Source: JADJPO01 sp963825645 (GTDB lineage Bacteria; Actinomycetota; Actinomycetes; Actinomycetales; Kineosporiaceae). Taken from it: a stretch of DNA of 64,000 bases. How positions within the stretch are numbered: position 1 is the stretch's first letter; each line of letters begins with the position of its first letter. Below, in pieces: positions 52,782-62,715 of the stretch. The position numbers were made by a program, and so were the translations under genes. The stretch covers positions 62,001 through 126,000 of the forward strand of contig CAWGTT010000011.1 of assembly GCA_963825645.1 (NCBI GenBank), in the 5' to 3' direction. The notes under the pieces are model-generated. The model searched no databases. It had not been told where the DNA came from and saw only the letters and a program-made list of their open reading frames with translations.

Positions 52782-54709
52782 GCCCGTGCCACCGGGAGTC
52801 GCGCCTTCACGATCCCGCCATCCGGGCCCGGTCCTGCGATCAGCGTCCCGCCCAGCTCCTCGGCCCGTTCCCGCATGCTCATCGTCCCCACCCCGGGACC
52901 CCACCGTCCGCTTGTGCCGTCGTCCGCCACCTCGACGACGAGATCGCCGGCGTGCCGAGCCACCCGCACGCGAACGTGCGTGGCGTTCGAATGCCGCACG
53001 ACGTTGGTCAGGGCCTCGGTGACGATCCGATATGCCGCCACCTCGATCGCCGCGGGCAGGTCCCTGAACTCCTCGCAGCTCAGTGCAACCGCCACGGGCC
53101 CGCCGTCGACGCGCGACCGGGTGCGGGCGGCCCTCACCTCGAGTGCGGCGGCGAGTCCCAGCCCACCCAGGGCCTGCGGACGTAGTTCGTCGACCAGGCG
53201 ATGCACCTCGTGGACGGCGCTGCGGATGTCGGTGCGCACCGTCCCGATCAGGGCGCTCGCCTCCTCCGGGGCCGATGCCTGCACGTTCGCCGCCGCATCC
53301 GCCGCCAGCGCCACCCCGGTCAGCAGCGGTCCCAACCCGTCGTGCAGATCCCGCAGCAGCCGCCGACGCTCTTCCGCCCGCGCGGACACGATCCGTTCCC
53401 GCGACGCCTGCAACTCCCGGGACACCGTCGTCGCCGTCACCGCCACCTTCAGCGGGCCGGCGATCAGGTCGAGGGCGCGGGCGTCGGCGCCCGACAGCCG
53501 CCGCTCCCCCGAGCGCAGCCCCACCGCGAGGCTCACTCCGTCGCCCAAGGACAGGTCGGTCCGGGCGTACGCCGGCGAGCCGGCCTCGCCGAGTACCGTG
53601 CCGTCGTCCTGCCAGACCGCGACGTAGGGCAGGCGCAAACTCTCCCGAATCGCCTCCAGACCGGCCGACAGATCCGGGAGCGCGCCGCCGACCTGGGCCA
53701 TGACCTTCGACAGGTCGCCCCGGTCCCCGTACAGGAGTCGCTCTACGGCGGTCTGGAACCACGAACGCAGCGGGAACGCCAGCAGCGAGACCACCAGCGC
53801 CGAGACGACCCCGGACAGCGCGAGGACCAGGATGGCGTAGCCCGCCAGCACCACCAGGGACAGCAGCACATAGGCCAGACCCCGGGCGAACACCAGCCGA
53901 ATGTCGAACAGCGCATGCCGCAGGATCGCCACCGCGATGGCGGCCGGGATCAACGGGATGGCGAACAGCACGACGATCGGGGTGCCACTGACCAGCGCCC
54001 AGGGCGTGACCGCCAGCAGCACGGTCAGGGCCGCGGCGAGAATCCACAACAGTTGCCGGCGGGTGGTCGCGTCCCCACGGCGATATCGCACCCCGAGGGA
54101 CACGACGCCGACCGCCGCGACGACGACCCAGCGCACCTCGCTGGCAGTCCACAGCACCCGCCAGCCGTCCGTCACCGGAAGGGTCCAGAAGCCGTCGGGG
54201 AGCGGACCCAGTCCCTGTGGAGCCGTCCCCACCTCGACCAGGAACAGCGGCGCCGAGGCCGCCGCCGCGACAAACCACCATCGCCAGCGCGGCGACGCCA
54301 CCCGACCGTCGGGCAGGAGGTACAGCGACAACGGAAGGCAGACGCCGATGTGGATGGGCCAGCCCCAGGCGAACACCGTCACCAGTGCCTGCGCCAGCCA
54401 CTGCGGAAACGCGTGGTCCACCGCGGCCTGCGCCAGCGGTGCGGCGGCCGCCGAGGCGGTCTGGCAGGTACCGCCCACCAAGTAGAGCCAGCCGACCGGA
54501 TGGTCGCCGCGGTGCCACGCGATCACGCCACCGCACAGGGCGAAGCCGACGCCGATCACCAGGTTGCTGACGACGAAGGCGTTGAGCGACTGCTCAAACC
54601 CCCACCCGATCACGCGAGTCGCGACGACGGCCGTGACCGCTGCGGCCGAGCACGCGAAGCCACCCACCGCGACCGCAACCCTCGCGCCCATGCACGCAGT
54701 CTCACCCAC
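52778..54709 (-). CDS. NarL-type membrane sensor histidine kinase
   Basis: About 643 residues. Nine or so membrane helices lie in the first 330 residues, then a GAF-like region (VGGALPDLSAGLEAI to about 440), the HisKA_3 dimerisation helix with the phospho-His in RRRLLRDLHDGLGPLL, and an ATPase domain with ALTNVVRHSNAT, VADDGTSG and GTMSMRERAEELGG. GTG 54709 is the longest start; ATG 54691 is as likely. Works with the overlapping response regulator. The signal is not known. Confidence 0.9.
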   Translation of the reverse strand: MGETACMGARVAVAVGGFACSAAAVTAVVATRVIGWGFEQSLNAFVVSNLVIGVGFALCGGVIAWHRGDHPVGWLYLVGGTCQTASAAAAPLAQAAVDHAFPQWLAQALVTVFAWGWPIHIGVCLPLSLYLLPDGRVASPRWRWWFVAAAASAPLFLVEVGTAPQGLGPLPDGFWTLPVTDGWRVLWTASEVRWVVVAAVGVVSLGVRYRRGDATTRRQLLWILAAALTVLLAVTPWALVSGTPIVVLFAIPLIPAAIAVAILRHALFDIRLVFARGLAYVLLSLVVLAGYAILVLALSGVVSALVVSLLAFPLRSWFQTAVERLLYGDRGDLSKVMAQVGGALPDLSAGLEAIRESLRLPYVAVWQDDGTVLGEAGSPAYARTDLSLGDGVSLAVGLRSGERRLSGADARALDLIAGPLKVAVTATTVSRELQASRERIVSARAEERRRLLRDLHDGLGPLLTGVALAADAAANVQASAPEEASALIGTVRTDIRSAVHEVHRLVDELRPQALGGLGLAAALEVRAARTRSRVDGGPVAVALSCEEFRDLPAAIEVAAYRIVTEALTNVVRHSNATHVRVRVARHAGDLVVEVADDGTSGRWGPGVGTMSMRERAEELGGTLIAGPGPDGGIVKARLPVARA

Positions 54710-54846
54710 GCGGCGTCCCGCCGTCCCGGGAGACCTTCCCGGACGTCCGGGCAGGCTCCCCGCCGGTGCGGGGCACCGACCGTGGCGGGCGGGAACGGCT
54801 CCGCCCGAACGTGGAGGCGCTGGTTCCCACCCGAAGGAGACCCCCC

Positions 54847-55047
54847 ATGACCAGACGTCTCAGGCTGATCGTCTTCGCCCTCCTGTCCGTCCTCGCCGAT
54901 CTTGAGCTCACGGACGGCGAACCACCGCCCAACGCCGTCGCCAGCGCCGTTCTCGGTGTCGCCTCATCGGTGCTCGCCGTCGGCCTGACCACCGTGACGG
55001 TCGTCCCCGTGTCCCGGCGGGCGAGCACGGCGCGGGTGACCCCGTGA
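54847..55047 (+). CDS. Small membrane protein
   Basis: A 66-residue protein with two hydrophobic helices (about 5-17 and 31-52). ATG 54847 has AAGGAGA nine bases upstream. The stop overlaps the next GTG start by four bases. It is divergent from the two-component system by 138 nt and may be its target. No family recognised. Confidence 0.6.
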   Translation: MTRRLRLIVFALLSVLADLELTDGEPPPNAVASAVLGVASSVLAVGLTTVTVVPVSRRASTARVTP

Positions 55048-55706
55048 ACGCGCGGCCGATGAGGGTGCTGGCCGCCGCGCTGATGCCGATCGGGCCGCTC
55101 TGCGTCGGTGCGCTGCGCCTGCTGCTCCCGTACTACACCGCCCCGGACAGCCTCGCATCGGCACGCGCCGTAGCGGCACATCCCGGCCGAGAGAGCGCCG
55201 TGATCTGGCTCGGCACGGCGGCCGCGCTCACCCTCGTCCCGGGAATCTACCTCGCCAGGGAGGTCCTACCGGCCACCCGCCTGCGCTCCTGGGCGGTGGC
55301 CCTGATCGTCATCGGCTACCTGAGCCTGCCGGCCCTGGTGTCTGGGGACCTGGTGCTGTGGCTGGGCGCCGACCAGGGGCTCGACCCCACCCTCACCGCC
55401 CGGCTGCTGGACGGCCTCCACCCGGCGTACGCGCTGTCACTAGGGCTGTTCGTCGTCGGGCACGTGCTGGGCACCGTCCTGCTGGGCCTGGCCTGCTTGC
55501 GTAGCGCCCTGCTGCCACGGCTCGTCTGCTGGGCCCTCATGGTCTCACAACCACTTCACTTCGTGACCACGGTCTTCCTCGGCCTGGCTTGGCTGGACCT
55601 CCTCGCCTGGTGCCTGACCGCCCTGGGCATGGCCTGGCTCGGACTCCGGGCACTCGACGTGCTTACGCCGACCCGTGAGGCACGGCCACTGATCGCACGT
55701 CGCTGA
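55044..55706 (+). CDS. Polytopic membrane protein of unknown function
   Basis: A 220-residue protein with about six membrane helices (near residues 8-28, 52-70, 83-110, 125-150, 157-177, 180-205). It starts at GTG 55044 within the previous stop. Repeated Leu/Ala/Val helices with PALVSGDLVLWLGAD between them. I recognise no family; it resembles DUF4386-like small membrane proteins in plan only. Confidence 0.65.
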   Translation: MNARPMRVLAAALMPIGPLCVGALRLLLPYYTAPDSLASARAVAAHPGRESAVIWLGTAAALTLVPGIYLAREVLPATRLRSWAVALIVIGYLSLPALVSGDLVLWLGADQGLDPTLTARLLDGLHPAYALSLGLFVVGHVLGTVLLGLACLRSALLPRLVCWALMVSQPLHFVTTVFLGLAWLDLLAWCLTALGMAWLGLRALDVLTPTREARPLIARR

Positions 55707-56088
55707 TGTTCGGCGAACCGCTGACCGACCACCCTCTACGACCACCCTCCACCTGCCACGGCACATACTCTGGGCGGCTGTCGCACCGTTGCTCCTCGTG
55801 ACGGCGTGCTCGGCCGGTACCGCCACATCAGCAGCCTCTCCCTTCGTAGTCGACCCGGCGCCCACCCCATCGGCCGGCACGGCCTCGTCCTCCACGCCCG
55901 CAGCCCGTCCGGGGTGGTGGTCGTGTCCACCCTCGACGGACGTGCCAGCCTCGGGTGTGTAGGAAGGCGGACAGGACCCGCAGCACCATTCCATGACGGC
56001 GATCTACGCTCGACAGCTGCCCCACGTCTGCACAGGCCCTGACCCGAACACGCCACTTGACCTGCGTTTGCGACAAGGCCGCAGGTCG
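55707..56088. other. Non-coding right end of the C-D unit
   Basis: About 380 nt without a supported gene. A possible degenerate lipoprotein-like frame (TACSAG type) on the plus strand near 55790 is too broken to call. The last 30 nt before copy D differ from the left flanks of A, B and C. Confidence 0.35.
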
Positions 56089-56148
56089 CGGAGGGCGAGG
56101 GATTCGAACCCCCGGGGCAGGATTGGGTACCGCCCAGCGGTTTTCAAG
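56089..56148 (-). repeat. tRNA-Ser 3' half, copy D (candidate att site)
   Basis: Identical over 60 bp to copies B and C. The right flank is near-identical to that of copy C. If tandem islands share one target, the complete tRNA-Ser gene should lie to the right, outside the window. Confidence 0.82.
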
Positions 56149-56275
56149 ACACTCACGCGAACCTCCGCTGACCAGCGACGATTCCCGCCGGGCGCGGTGG
56201 TGGACCACGGATGGACCACGGGCGGCCGTCGTCGATCGGAGACGGTCAGGCATCGTCGGTGACGGCTGGACTCAA
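56149..56275. repeat. Island-end repeat next to tRNA-Ser copy D
   Basis: Close match to 49961-50095: ACTCACGCGAACCTCCGCTG, the doubled TGGACCACGG, and the block CATCGTCGGTGACGGCTGGACT. It marks the start of a further element that carries the AlbA gene. Confidence 0.7.
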
Positions 56276-56474
56276 CTCGCCGTGGCGCGGTCCGGGGCCC
56301 GTCCGTGGCGATCGGGCATGGTCGGTGCCGACTAGGCAGGCGCCCGGGCCCGGCGGCCAGCCAGGTCCTGGGCCGGGTCAGTTCGCAGGGCGGCGGCGAG
56401 GGTCGAGCAGATGGGTGCCCATCGGCTGCGGTTGGGCCATGACCCGGCCCCGATGCCGGGCCACCAGCTACCGC

Positions 56475-56524
56475 TATACGCCGCGCTATGCGCGTTGCGT
56501 ATAGAATTGACGCCGTGCGCATAG
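56475..56524. promoter_or_regulatory. Cluster of four TAT(A/G)CGC half-sites, candidate operator
   Basis: TATACGC at 56475 and GCGTATA at 56497 form one inverted pair; CTATGCGC at 56486 and GCGCATAG at 56517 form an 8-bp perfect pair around it. The block ends 7 nt before the AlbA gene start. It looks like a double operator for the C-terminal winged-helix part of that protein or another repressor. Confidence 0.55.
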
Positions 56525-56530
56525 ACGGGT

Positions 56531-58300
56531 GTGATGGGGATGGGTGACGTCTCGGTGGATCAGGTCCGCCGATGGGCCGAGGCCGGAGAGCGCTACGACG
56601 TCGAGTTCAAGGGGGAGCAACGCGGTCGCCTCGGTGACGGCGACCTGGTCGAGGCGGTGGTATGCCTGGCCAACGGGGACGGCGGCGTGCTGCTGATCGG
56701 GATCGAGGACGACGGGACGATCACCGGGGCGCGGCCGCGGCACGAGTCCGGACGCACCGATCCGCTGCGGCTGCAGGCCCTGATCGCCAACCAGACCCAG
56801 CCACCGGTGTCGGCAGCGGTCACCGTCGTGGCCGTGGACAAGGTGGAGGTGCTCGTCGTCCAGGTGCCGGACAGCCCCCGGGTGGTGGGCACCACCCGGG
56901 GAACCTACGTCAGGCGGGCGATCGCCGGGGACGGGCGGCCGGCGTGCCTGCCCTATCACGCGCACGAGATGCTCGCCCACGAGGTCGACCGCGGGGCGGT
57001 GGATTGGGCCGGGCTGGGCGTCAACGGGGCCCAGTGGTCGGACCTGGACCCACTGGAGTTCGAACGGCTGCGCCGCCTGGTCGGCCTCGCCGGGGATCGG
57101 GCCGACCGGGCCCTGGCGGACCTGTCGGACCGGGAGATCGCCAGTGCACTGGGCCTGCTCCGCCTGGACGCCGCGGCCACATCACAGGGCGCGGTCACAG
57201 CCGGGGCCCTGCTGCTGTTCGGCCGCCAGGACGCGCTGATGCGCTTCGTGCCGACCCACGAGGCAGCGTTCCAGGTCCTGCGGGGTCTGGACGTGGAGGC
57301 CAACGACTTCCTCCGATACCCCCTGCTGCGCCTGGCCGAGGAGATGTACACCCGTTTCACCGCCCGCAACCGTGAGGAGGAACTGCAGTTCGGGCTGTTG
57401 CGGGTGCCGGTGGCCACCTACTCACCGATCGCGTTCCGCGAGGCCCTCGCGAACGCCCTGACCCACCGTGACTACACCCGCCGCGGCGCCATCCACGTCC
57501 AGTGGTCCGAACAGACCCTCGAGATCTCCAGCCCCGGCGGCTTCCCACCCGGTGTCCGCCTCGACAACCTGCTCGTCGCCACCCCACACCCGCGAAGCCC
57601 GCTGCTGGCGGACGCGTTCAAACGCAGCGGGCTGGTCGAACGCACCGGCCGCGGCATCAACCGGATGTTCGCCGAGCAACTGCGCGTCGGCCGACCAGCC
57701 CCCGACTACGGCCGCAGCACCGACCAGCACGTGGTCGCCGTCCTCTCCGGCGGACCAGCGAACCTGTCACTGACCAGATGGGTCCTGGAACAAGAGGAGC
57801 AGCAGCAGACCTCACTGCCCCTGCCCGAACTGCAGGTCCTGACCGAACTGCTACGCGAACGACGCGCCAGGACCAACACTCTCGCCCACACCCTGCAACG
57901 CACCGACGCCGAGACACACCACCTACTCGCCAGACTGGCCGAACGGGGCTGGGTCCAGCCCCGCGGCGACGGCGCCGGCCGCACCTGGCACCTGCCCCCC
58001 GCCCTCTACCGCGCCCTGGAGACACCCGCCGGGTACGTCCATGTCCGCGGATTCGAACCCCTGCAACAGGAACAGATGGTTCTGAAATACATCGACGCCC
58101 ATCGCCAGATCACCCGGGCCCAGGCCGCGGACCTGTGCGCCATCACCCCCAACCAGGCCAGCCACCTCCTCCGCCGCCTCGCCAGCAACGGCACCCTCCA
58201 GCGCCACGGCGAACGCCGATGGTCCACCTACACCCGCCCACAACCGACAGACCCCCCGCCACCCGCACGGGCCCGCGCACGAACAGAGGGTGGAGCCTAA
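56531..58300 (+). CDS. AlbA_2/Schlafen-type ATP-binding protein with winged helices
   Basis: About 589 residues. N-terminal AlbA_2 domain (YDVEFKGEQRG, CLANGDGGVLLIGIEDDG, GTYVRRAI), a middle region, an ATPase-like C-terminal half with FREALANALTHRDYTRRGAI, SPGGFPPGV, GRGINRMF, and two helix-turn-helix stretches near 445-500 and 530-570. Such proteins are annotated as RecG-like or DNA-binding; roles in gene control or phage defence have been suggested. GTG 56531, ATG 56534 and ATG 56540 are all possible starts. Intact, alone between copy D and the insertion sequences, with a multi-site operator just upstream. Confidence 0.8.
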   Translation: MMGMGDVSVDQVRRWAEAGERYDVEFKGEQRGRLGDGDLVEAVVCLANGDGGVLLIGIEDDGTITGARPRHESGRTDPLRLQALIANQTQPPVSAAVTVVAVDKVEVLVVQVPDSPRVVGTTRGTYVRRAIAGDGRPACLPYHAHEMLAHEVDRGAVDWAGLGVNGAQWSDLDPLEFERLRRLVGLAGDRADRALADLSDREIASALGLLRLDAAATSQGAVTAGALLLFGRQDALMRFVPTHEAAFQVLRGLDVEANDFLRYPLLRLAEEMYTRFTARNREEELQFGLLRVPVATYSPIAFREALANALTHRDYTRRGAIHVQWSEQTLEISSPGGFPPGVRLDNLLVATPHPRSPLLADAFKRSGLVERTGRGINRMFAEQLRVGRPAPDYGRSTDQHVVAVLSGGPANLSLTRWVLEQEEQQQTSLPLPELQVLTELLRERRARTNTLAHTLQRTDAETHHLLARLAERGWVQPRGDGAGRTWHLPPALYRALETPAGYVHVRGFEPLQQEQMVLKYIDAHRQITRAQAADLCAITPNQASHLLRRLASNGTLQRHGERRWSTYTRPQPTDPPPPARARARTEGGA

Positions 58301-58498
58301 CGTCGTGATCTCCTGGGACGTCGCGAACCTCACCCCCGGGACGACCACCCACACCCGGACGCGGCCGGCCCTCGTGCCATCCGATGATCGTCGCCGGCCG
58401 CCACAGCTGGGTCCCCCCGACGCTCGTCACCCTCGCCCGCCCCGGAAGTCGGACTGAACCGAGACTGTGCGGGGAACGGTGTAACTGGCGGTTGGGTT
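58301..58498. other. Short gap before the IS256 relic
   Basis: About 200 nt with no gene seen. The end of the IS256 element, including its terminal repeat, may lie near 58455-58498, but no partner repeat is left to confirm it. Confidence 0.3.
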
Positions 58499-58651
58499 TT
58501 AGAGGTTATCAGAGGTGGGCATACGGTCGGCGAATACGACCGCGATGACGTTCAGGACGGGCTTCCACCGGGTCATCCAGCGTTTCTGTCCGGTGCCTTT
58601 CGGGTCCAGTGACCGGGTGGTGAGGTAGAGCGTCTTGAGGGCGGCCTGCTC
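58499..58651 (-). pseudogene. IS256-family transposase, C-terminal piece
   Basis: The last ~50 residues of a Mutator-type transposase: EQAALKTLYLTTRSLDPKGT, RWKPVLNVIAVVFADRMP, then TSDNL and stop at 58499. It is cut from its upstream part by the IS66 element; the 8-bp GCCTGCTC at 58644-58651 is the duplicated target. Confidence 0.85.
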
Positions 58652-60341
58652 GTAAGCAGTCACACCCCCCGTTGATCTGCGGCGTGTCGGTGCGGCGTCC
58701 GGTTTGAGAGCTGTGTTTGAGTCCACGGGGTGTCGGACTCTCCGCGCCCGTCGTACGAGGTGCTTGCTGCCCTCGTGGTGTCGCAGGCCGCGGTGATCGA
58801 GTCGTTGACCGCTCGGGTGGCTGAGCAGGACGAGCGGATCGCTCGCCAGGACGTGCGGATCGCGGAGTTGGAGCGTCAACTCGGTCGGTCGTCGTCGAAC
58901 TCGTCGCAGCCGCCGAGCCAGGACGGTCCGGCGGCCAAGGCCTAGCGCATGGCCGGGACCGGTGAGCGTGGCGGGGACGGCGGCCGTTCGGGCCCGCGTC
59001 GCCGGCAGGGCGGGCAGCAGGGCCATCCCGGCAAGGGCTTGGCGCGGGTGGTTGCCCCGGATCGTCGCGAGAGCGTGGAGCCGCCGGCCTGTGGAGGCTG
59101 CGGCGGCGACCTGGCCGGTGCATCGGGGCGGATCGCTGCCAGCGTTCAGGTGTTCGATCTGCCGGCGTTGGCGGTCACGGTGACGGAGTACCTGATGATG
59201 CACCGGACCTGTTCTGGCTGTGGGCATGCCACGACCGCGGCACCGCCACCGCAGGCCAGCGGCGGTCCGGCGTGTTACGGCCCGAACGTCGTGGCGGCCG
59301 CAACGTTCCTGGCGTCCCAGGACGTGATCGGGATCGAGCGGGCCGCGGACATGATGTCCGCCCTGCTCGGCGCGGACGTCTCGACCGGGTTCGTGTCCCG
59401 CTGCCTGGCCCGCCTCGATGCGGCACTGCTGGCGTCCGGGTTCGAGGATGCGTTGAAGGCTGCCCTGTGCGCCGCCGATGTGCTGGGCACCGACGAGACC
59501 CCCGCCCCGGTCACCGCGTCCGGTGCCGCCGCGCAGACCGCCATGACGGGTGTCGACATCAGCAACCCGCACGTGTTCACCGTGCGGACGATGCGCTCGT
59601 GCACCACCGGCGGAGCGGACCTGGTCTGGTTCGGTGCGGCGGGCACCCGGACCAAGAAGGAGATCACCGCGTTCGGGATCCTCGACGCCTTCGACGGGGT
59701 CTTGGTCCGCGACGACTTCGGCGGCTACCTGTCCTACGACGCTGGCCTGGCCGGGGTCCAGCAGTGCGTGGCGCACCTGCTGCGCCACCTACAGGACGCT
59801 CACGACATCGACCCGGGCGTCCAGGTGTGGACCGTGCAGGCCGCCGACGCGCTGCGGACCGCGATCCACGCCGTCAACCTCGCCCGCCGCACCGGCACCG
59901 ACCTCGACCCCGACGTCATCGCCACGGCCCGCCAGGGCTTCGACCAAGCGGTCACGTGCGGGATCTCGATCAACCTGTCCCGGCCCTGGCCGCAGGGCAA
60001 CCACCCCGGCCTGGTCCTGGCGAAACGCTTGCACCGTAAGGCCGATCAGATCTGGCTGTTCACCAGACGCGCCGACGTCCCACCCACGAACAACGGATCA
60101 GAGGCCGCGATCCGAGGGTTCAAACTCGCCGAGAAGGTCTCCGGCTGCTGGCGCTCTCTGGCCACCCTGCAACGCCACTGCCACCTGCGGTCCTACCTCG
60201 ACAGCGCACGCAACCACGGCCGTCGACCCCTTGACGCCATCCGCGACGCCCTCGCCGGCACTCCCTGGACGCCACCCCAAGCGGCAGTCGCCGCTCTCAC
60301 GAAGTGACCGGACCGTCAGCGCACTACCCCTGACTGCTTAC
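58652..60341 (+). mobile_element. IS66-family insertion sequence inside an IS256 transposase gene
   Basis: A 1690-bp element. Ends are perfect 11-bp inverted repeats GTAAGCAGTCA (58652-58662) and TGACTGCTTAC (60331-60341), beginning GTAA as in IS66 elements. Direct 8-bp repeats GCCTGCTC flank it at 58644-58651 and 60342-60349, the target duplication size of IS66. Removing it and one repeat joins the two IS256 pieces in frame (HFPSEQA to EQAALKT). Only the transposase gene is carried; no TnpA/TnpB accessory genes. Confidence 0.93.
58730..60307 (+). pseudogene. IS66-family transposase with an in-frame amber stop
   Basis: The frame from GTG 58730 is continuous for 525 codons apart from TAG at 58943-58945. 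Before it: VAEQDERIARQDVRIAELER coiled coil and SSSNSSQPPSQDGP. After it (restart ATG 58949): GGQQGHPGKGL, zinc-finger Cys residues, DETPAPV, and the DDE core with DDFGGYLSYD and NNGSEAAIRG. The stop could be a real nonsense change or allow a restart product that lacks the leader. Otherwise intact. Confidence 0.85.
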
Positions 60342-60727
60342 GCCTGCTCGGACGGGAAATGCCCTCTGGCGTCGACCGCCCGACGGTACCGGGCGTTCAA
60401 CGACTCGATCGCGTTCGTCGTGGACAGCACCCGGCGGATCTCGATGTCGTAGTCCAGGAACGGCACGAACTCGGCCCACGCATTTCGCCAGAGTTTCGCG
60501 ATCGCCGGATACGTCTTTCCCCATTTCTCCTCCAAGGCTTCGAACGCCGCCCACGCCGCGTCGGCGTCGACGGCGGTGTAGATGGATTTCACGTCCTTGG
60601 CGAGCTCGGTCCAGTACCGCTTCGAGGAGTACCGGAACGTGTTCCTGATCAAATGCACCACACAGGTCTGCACGATCGTGGCCGGGAACACGGTGTTCAC
60701 CGAGTCGGGCATCCCTTTCGATGTCAT
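60342..60727 (-). pseudogene. IS256-family transposase, middle piece
   Basis: About 127 residues: MTSKGMPDSVNTVFPATIVQ, TCVVHLIRNTFRYSSKRYW, EALEEKWGKTYPAIAKLWRN, FLDYDIEIRRVLSTTNAIES and ARYRRAVDARGHFPSEQA. The N-terminal part with the first catalytic Asp is replaced by unrelated sequence above 60727. With 58499-58651 it makes the C-terminal half of the transposase. Confidence 0.85.
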
Positions 60728-60964
60728 CTCTAAGTTTCGACACGTCACCAGCGATCCGCTTCCGCTCGCCTTCCCGATCCCCACCTGACACCTTCACGGT
60801 GCCTTTTCCTCATCGTTCACCACGACGGTCTTCAGCCAACGCAGCATGAGGTGGTTTGGAGCCTCCCCCCGCAGGGCGACTCCGAAGGGCCAACCTTCAT
60901 CGTCCGTGCAGCACCACATCCAGAAGAGCTCCTACATGCACCTTCCCTCCGTGTTCAGGACACA
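60728..60964. other. Gap between IS256 relic and IS4 element
   Basis: About 240 nt with no gene seen. The upstream part of the IS256 gene is lost here, and the sequence is likely a deletion junction. Confidence 0.3.
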
Positions 60965-62618
60965 GCAATGCCGCGTAGCTTAAGTTGATCTTGCTGGTGG
61001 AGCCGGCTGACGGGTTGTCGGCGTGGCGGCGTGACCGGCGGGTTTGAGGACGTTTTGATCGGCGGCCATGACGGCGGATGCGGTGGATCGTCCGGTTGTG
61101 CGCCCGGATCAGGTCACCCTCGGGGTGCTGGTCTCCCAGGTGTCCCGCGAGGAGGTCGATGCTGCGGTCGAGGTGTGCGGGGTGCGGGAGAAACGCTCGG
61201 ACGGCAAGCTGCCCGCGCACGTGACGGCGTATCTGACGTTGGCGTTGGCGCTGTTCCCCGACGACGACTACGAAGAGGTCGCCACGAAGGTGACCGGGTC
61301 GCTGGACCGGTTCGGCTGCTGGGACGCGGCCTGGACGGTGCCGACCTCCAGCGGCATCACCCAGGCCCGGAAACGGTTGGGCCGGGCCGTGTTGGCCGAG
61401 GTGTTCGAACGCTGCTGCGGTCCGGTGGCCGGTGAGGCGGGGCCGACCGCGGAGGCGGCCGCGCTCGGCACGGCGCGGGGGTCGTTCCTGCGGTCGTGGC
61501 GGCTGCTGGCCATCGACGGGTTCGAGGTCGACCTGCCCGACTCGAAGGAGAACGCCGCCGAGTTCGGGTACGCCGGGTCCGGGGACAACAGGTCGGCGTT
61601 CCCCAAGGCCCGGGTGGTCGCGTTGTCCGAGTGCGGCACCCACGCCTTCCTCGCCGCCGAGATCGACGCCTACGGCGTCGGGGAGAAGACCCTCGCACAG
61701 CGGCTGTACCCGCTCGGCTGCGTGACGACGAGCTGCTGACCGCCGACCGCGGCTTCTACTCCTGGACCGCCTGGGACACCGCGCAGGCCACCGGCGCCGC
61801 GCTGGTGTGGCGGGCCCCGACCCAGCTCGACCTGCCCGTCGTGAAGATCCTTCCCGATGGCACGTACTGGACGGTCCTGATCAAACCGACGATCCGCGGC
61901 GCGCGTCGCCAGCGGCTGCTGGCCGCCGCCCGCGACGGACTGGACACCGGCGACATCAACCTGGTGCCGGAGGCGTTCGACGAGCGTGGCCGCCCCGTCG
62001 TCCACCTCGCCAGGGTCCTCGAGTACGACGTGCCCGACCGGGAAGGCAACGGCAGCGGCGAACTGATCGTGCTGCTGTCCACCATCCTCGACCCCGCCGA
62101 TGCGCGGGCCGACGAGCTGGCCGGCGTCTACCACCAGCGGTGGGAGCAGGAAACCGGCCACGACCAGCTAAAAACCCACCTACGCGGCCCCGGCAAGGTC
62201 CTGCGCTCCCGCCTACCCGATCTGGTGTATCAGGAGATCTGGGCCTACCTGATCGTCCACCACGCGATCAGCGCGCTGACCGCGAAGGCCTCCGCGGCAG
62301 CCGATCTCGATCCGGATCGGCTCTCCTTCACCAAGGCCCTGCGCCTGATCCGCCGCACCGCTACTGGGACGGCGGACATTCCCCCCTCGGGACTGGACTG
62401 ACGCTCTGCCCAAGCACCTGGCCCGCATCGCGAAGCTGCTGATCCCGCCCCGCCGCAACCGTGACTGCCCGCGAGCGGTCAAGCGGGCCCGGCACAACAG
62501 CTACCGGGTCAAGAAACCCGACGAGCCGGCCAGCCTCCGCCACGACGGACCGCCCACGATCCGGATCCACGCCCTCAACCCTCGCGCCGCATGATCAAGT
62601 TAGCCTACGTGGCATTGC
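60965..62618 (+). mobile_element. IS4-family insertion sequence
   Basis: A 1654-bp element bounded by imperfect inverted repeats: left GCAATGCCGCGTAGC..TTGATC and right GATCAAGTTAGC..GGCATTGC, 22 of 26 bases paired. The transposase stop lies within the right repeat. I see no target duplication in the immediate flanks. Confidence 0.8.
61068..62594 (+). pseudogene. IS4-family transposase, two frameshifts
   Basis: ATG 61068 reads MTADAVDRPVVRPDQVTLGV and the Nterm_IS4 domain (TLALALFPDDDYEEVATKV, TSSGITQARKRLG), then LLAIDGFEVDLPDS with the first DDE Asp. The frame breaks near 61722; the next reads DDELLTADRGFYSW with the second Asp, and YHQRWEQETGHDQLKTHLRG with the Glu. A second break near 62395 restores ALPKHLARIAKLL to the stop at 62594. 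Joined it is about 508 residues, typical. Probably inactive unless programmed frameshifting or sequence error is involved. Confidence 0.82.
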
Positions 62619-62715
62619 CCTTGGACCCGTCAGGGCATGACGATGATCTCAATCATCACTTCATGATGCCCAATACTCCAGGTGAACCGATACAGCGTGT
62701 GACCGATGCGGTCAC

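Noticed and set aside
52143..54536. 797-codon minus-strand frame
   Set aside because: Only its last 212 codons (response regulator from ATG 52781) are real; the rest is a shifted reading of the kinase gene.
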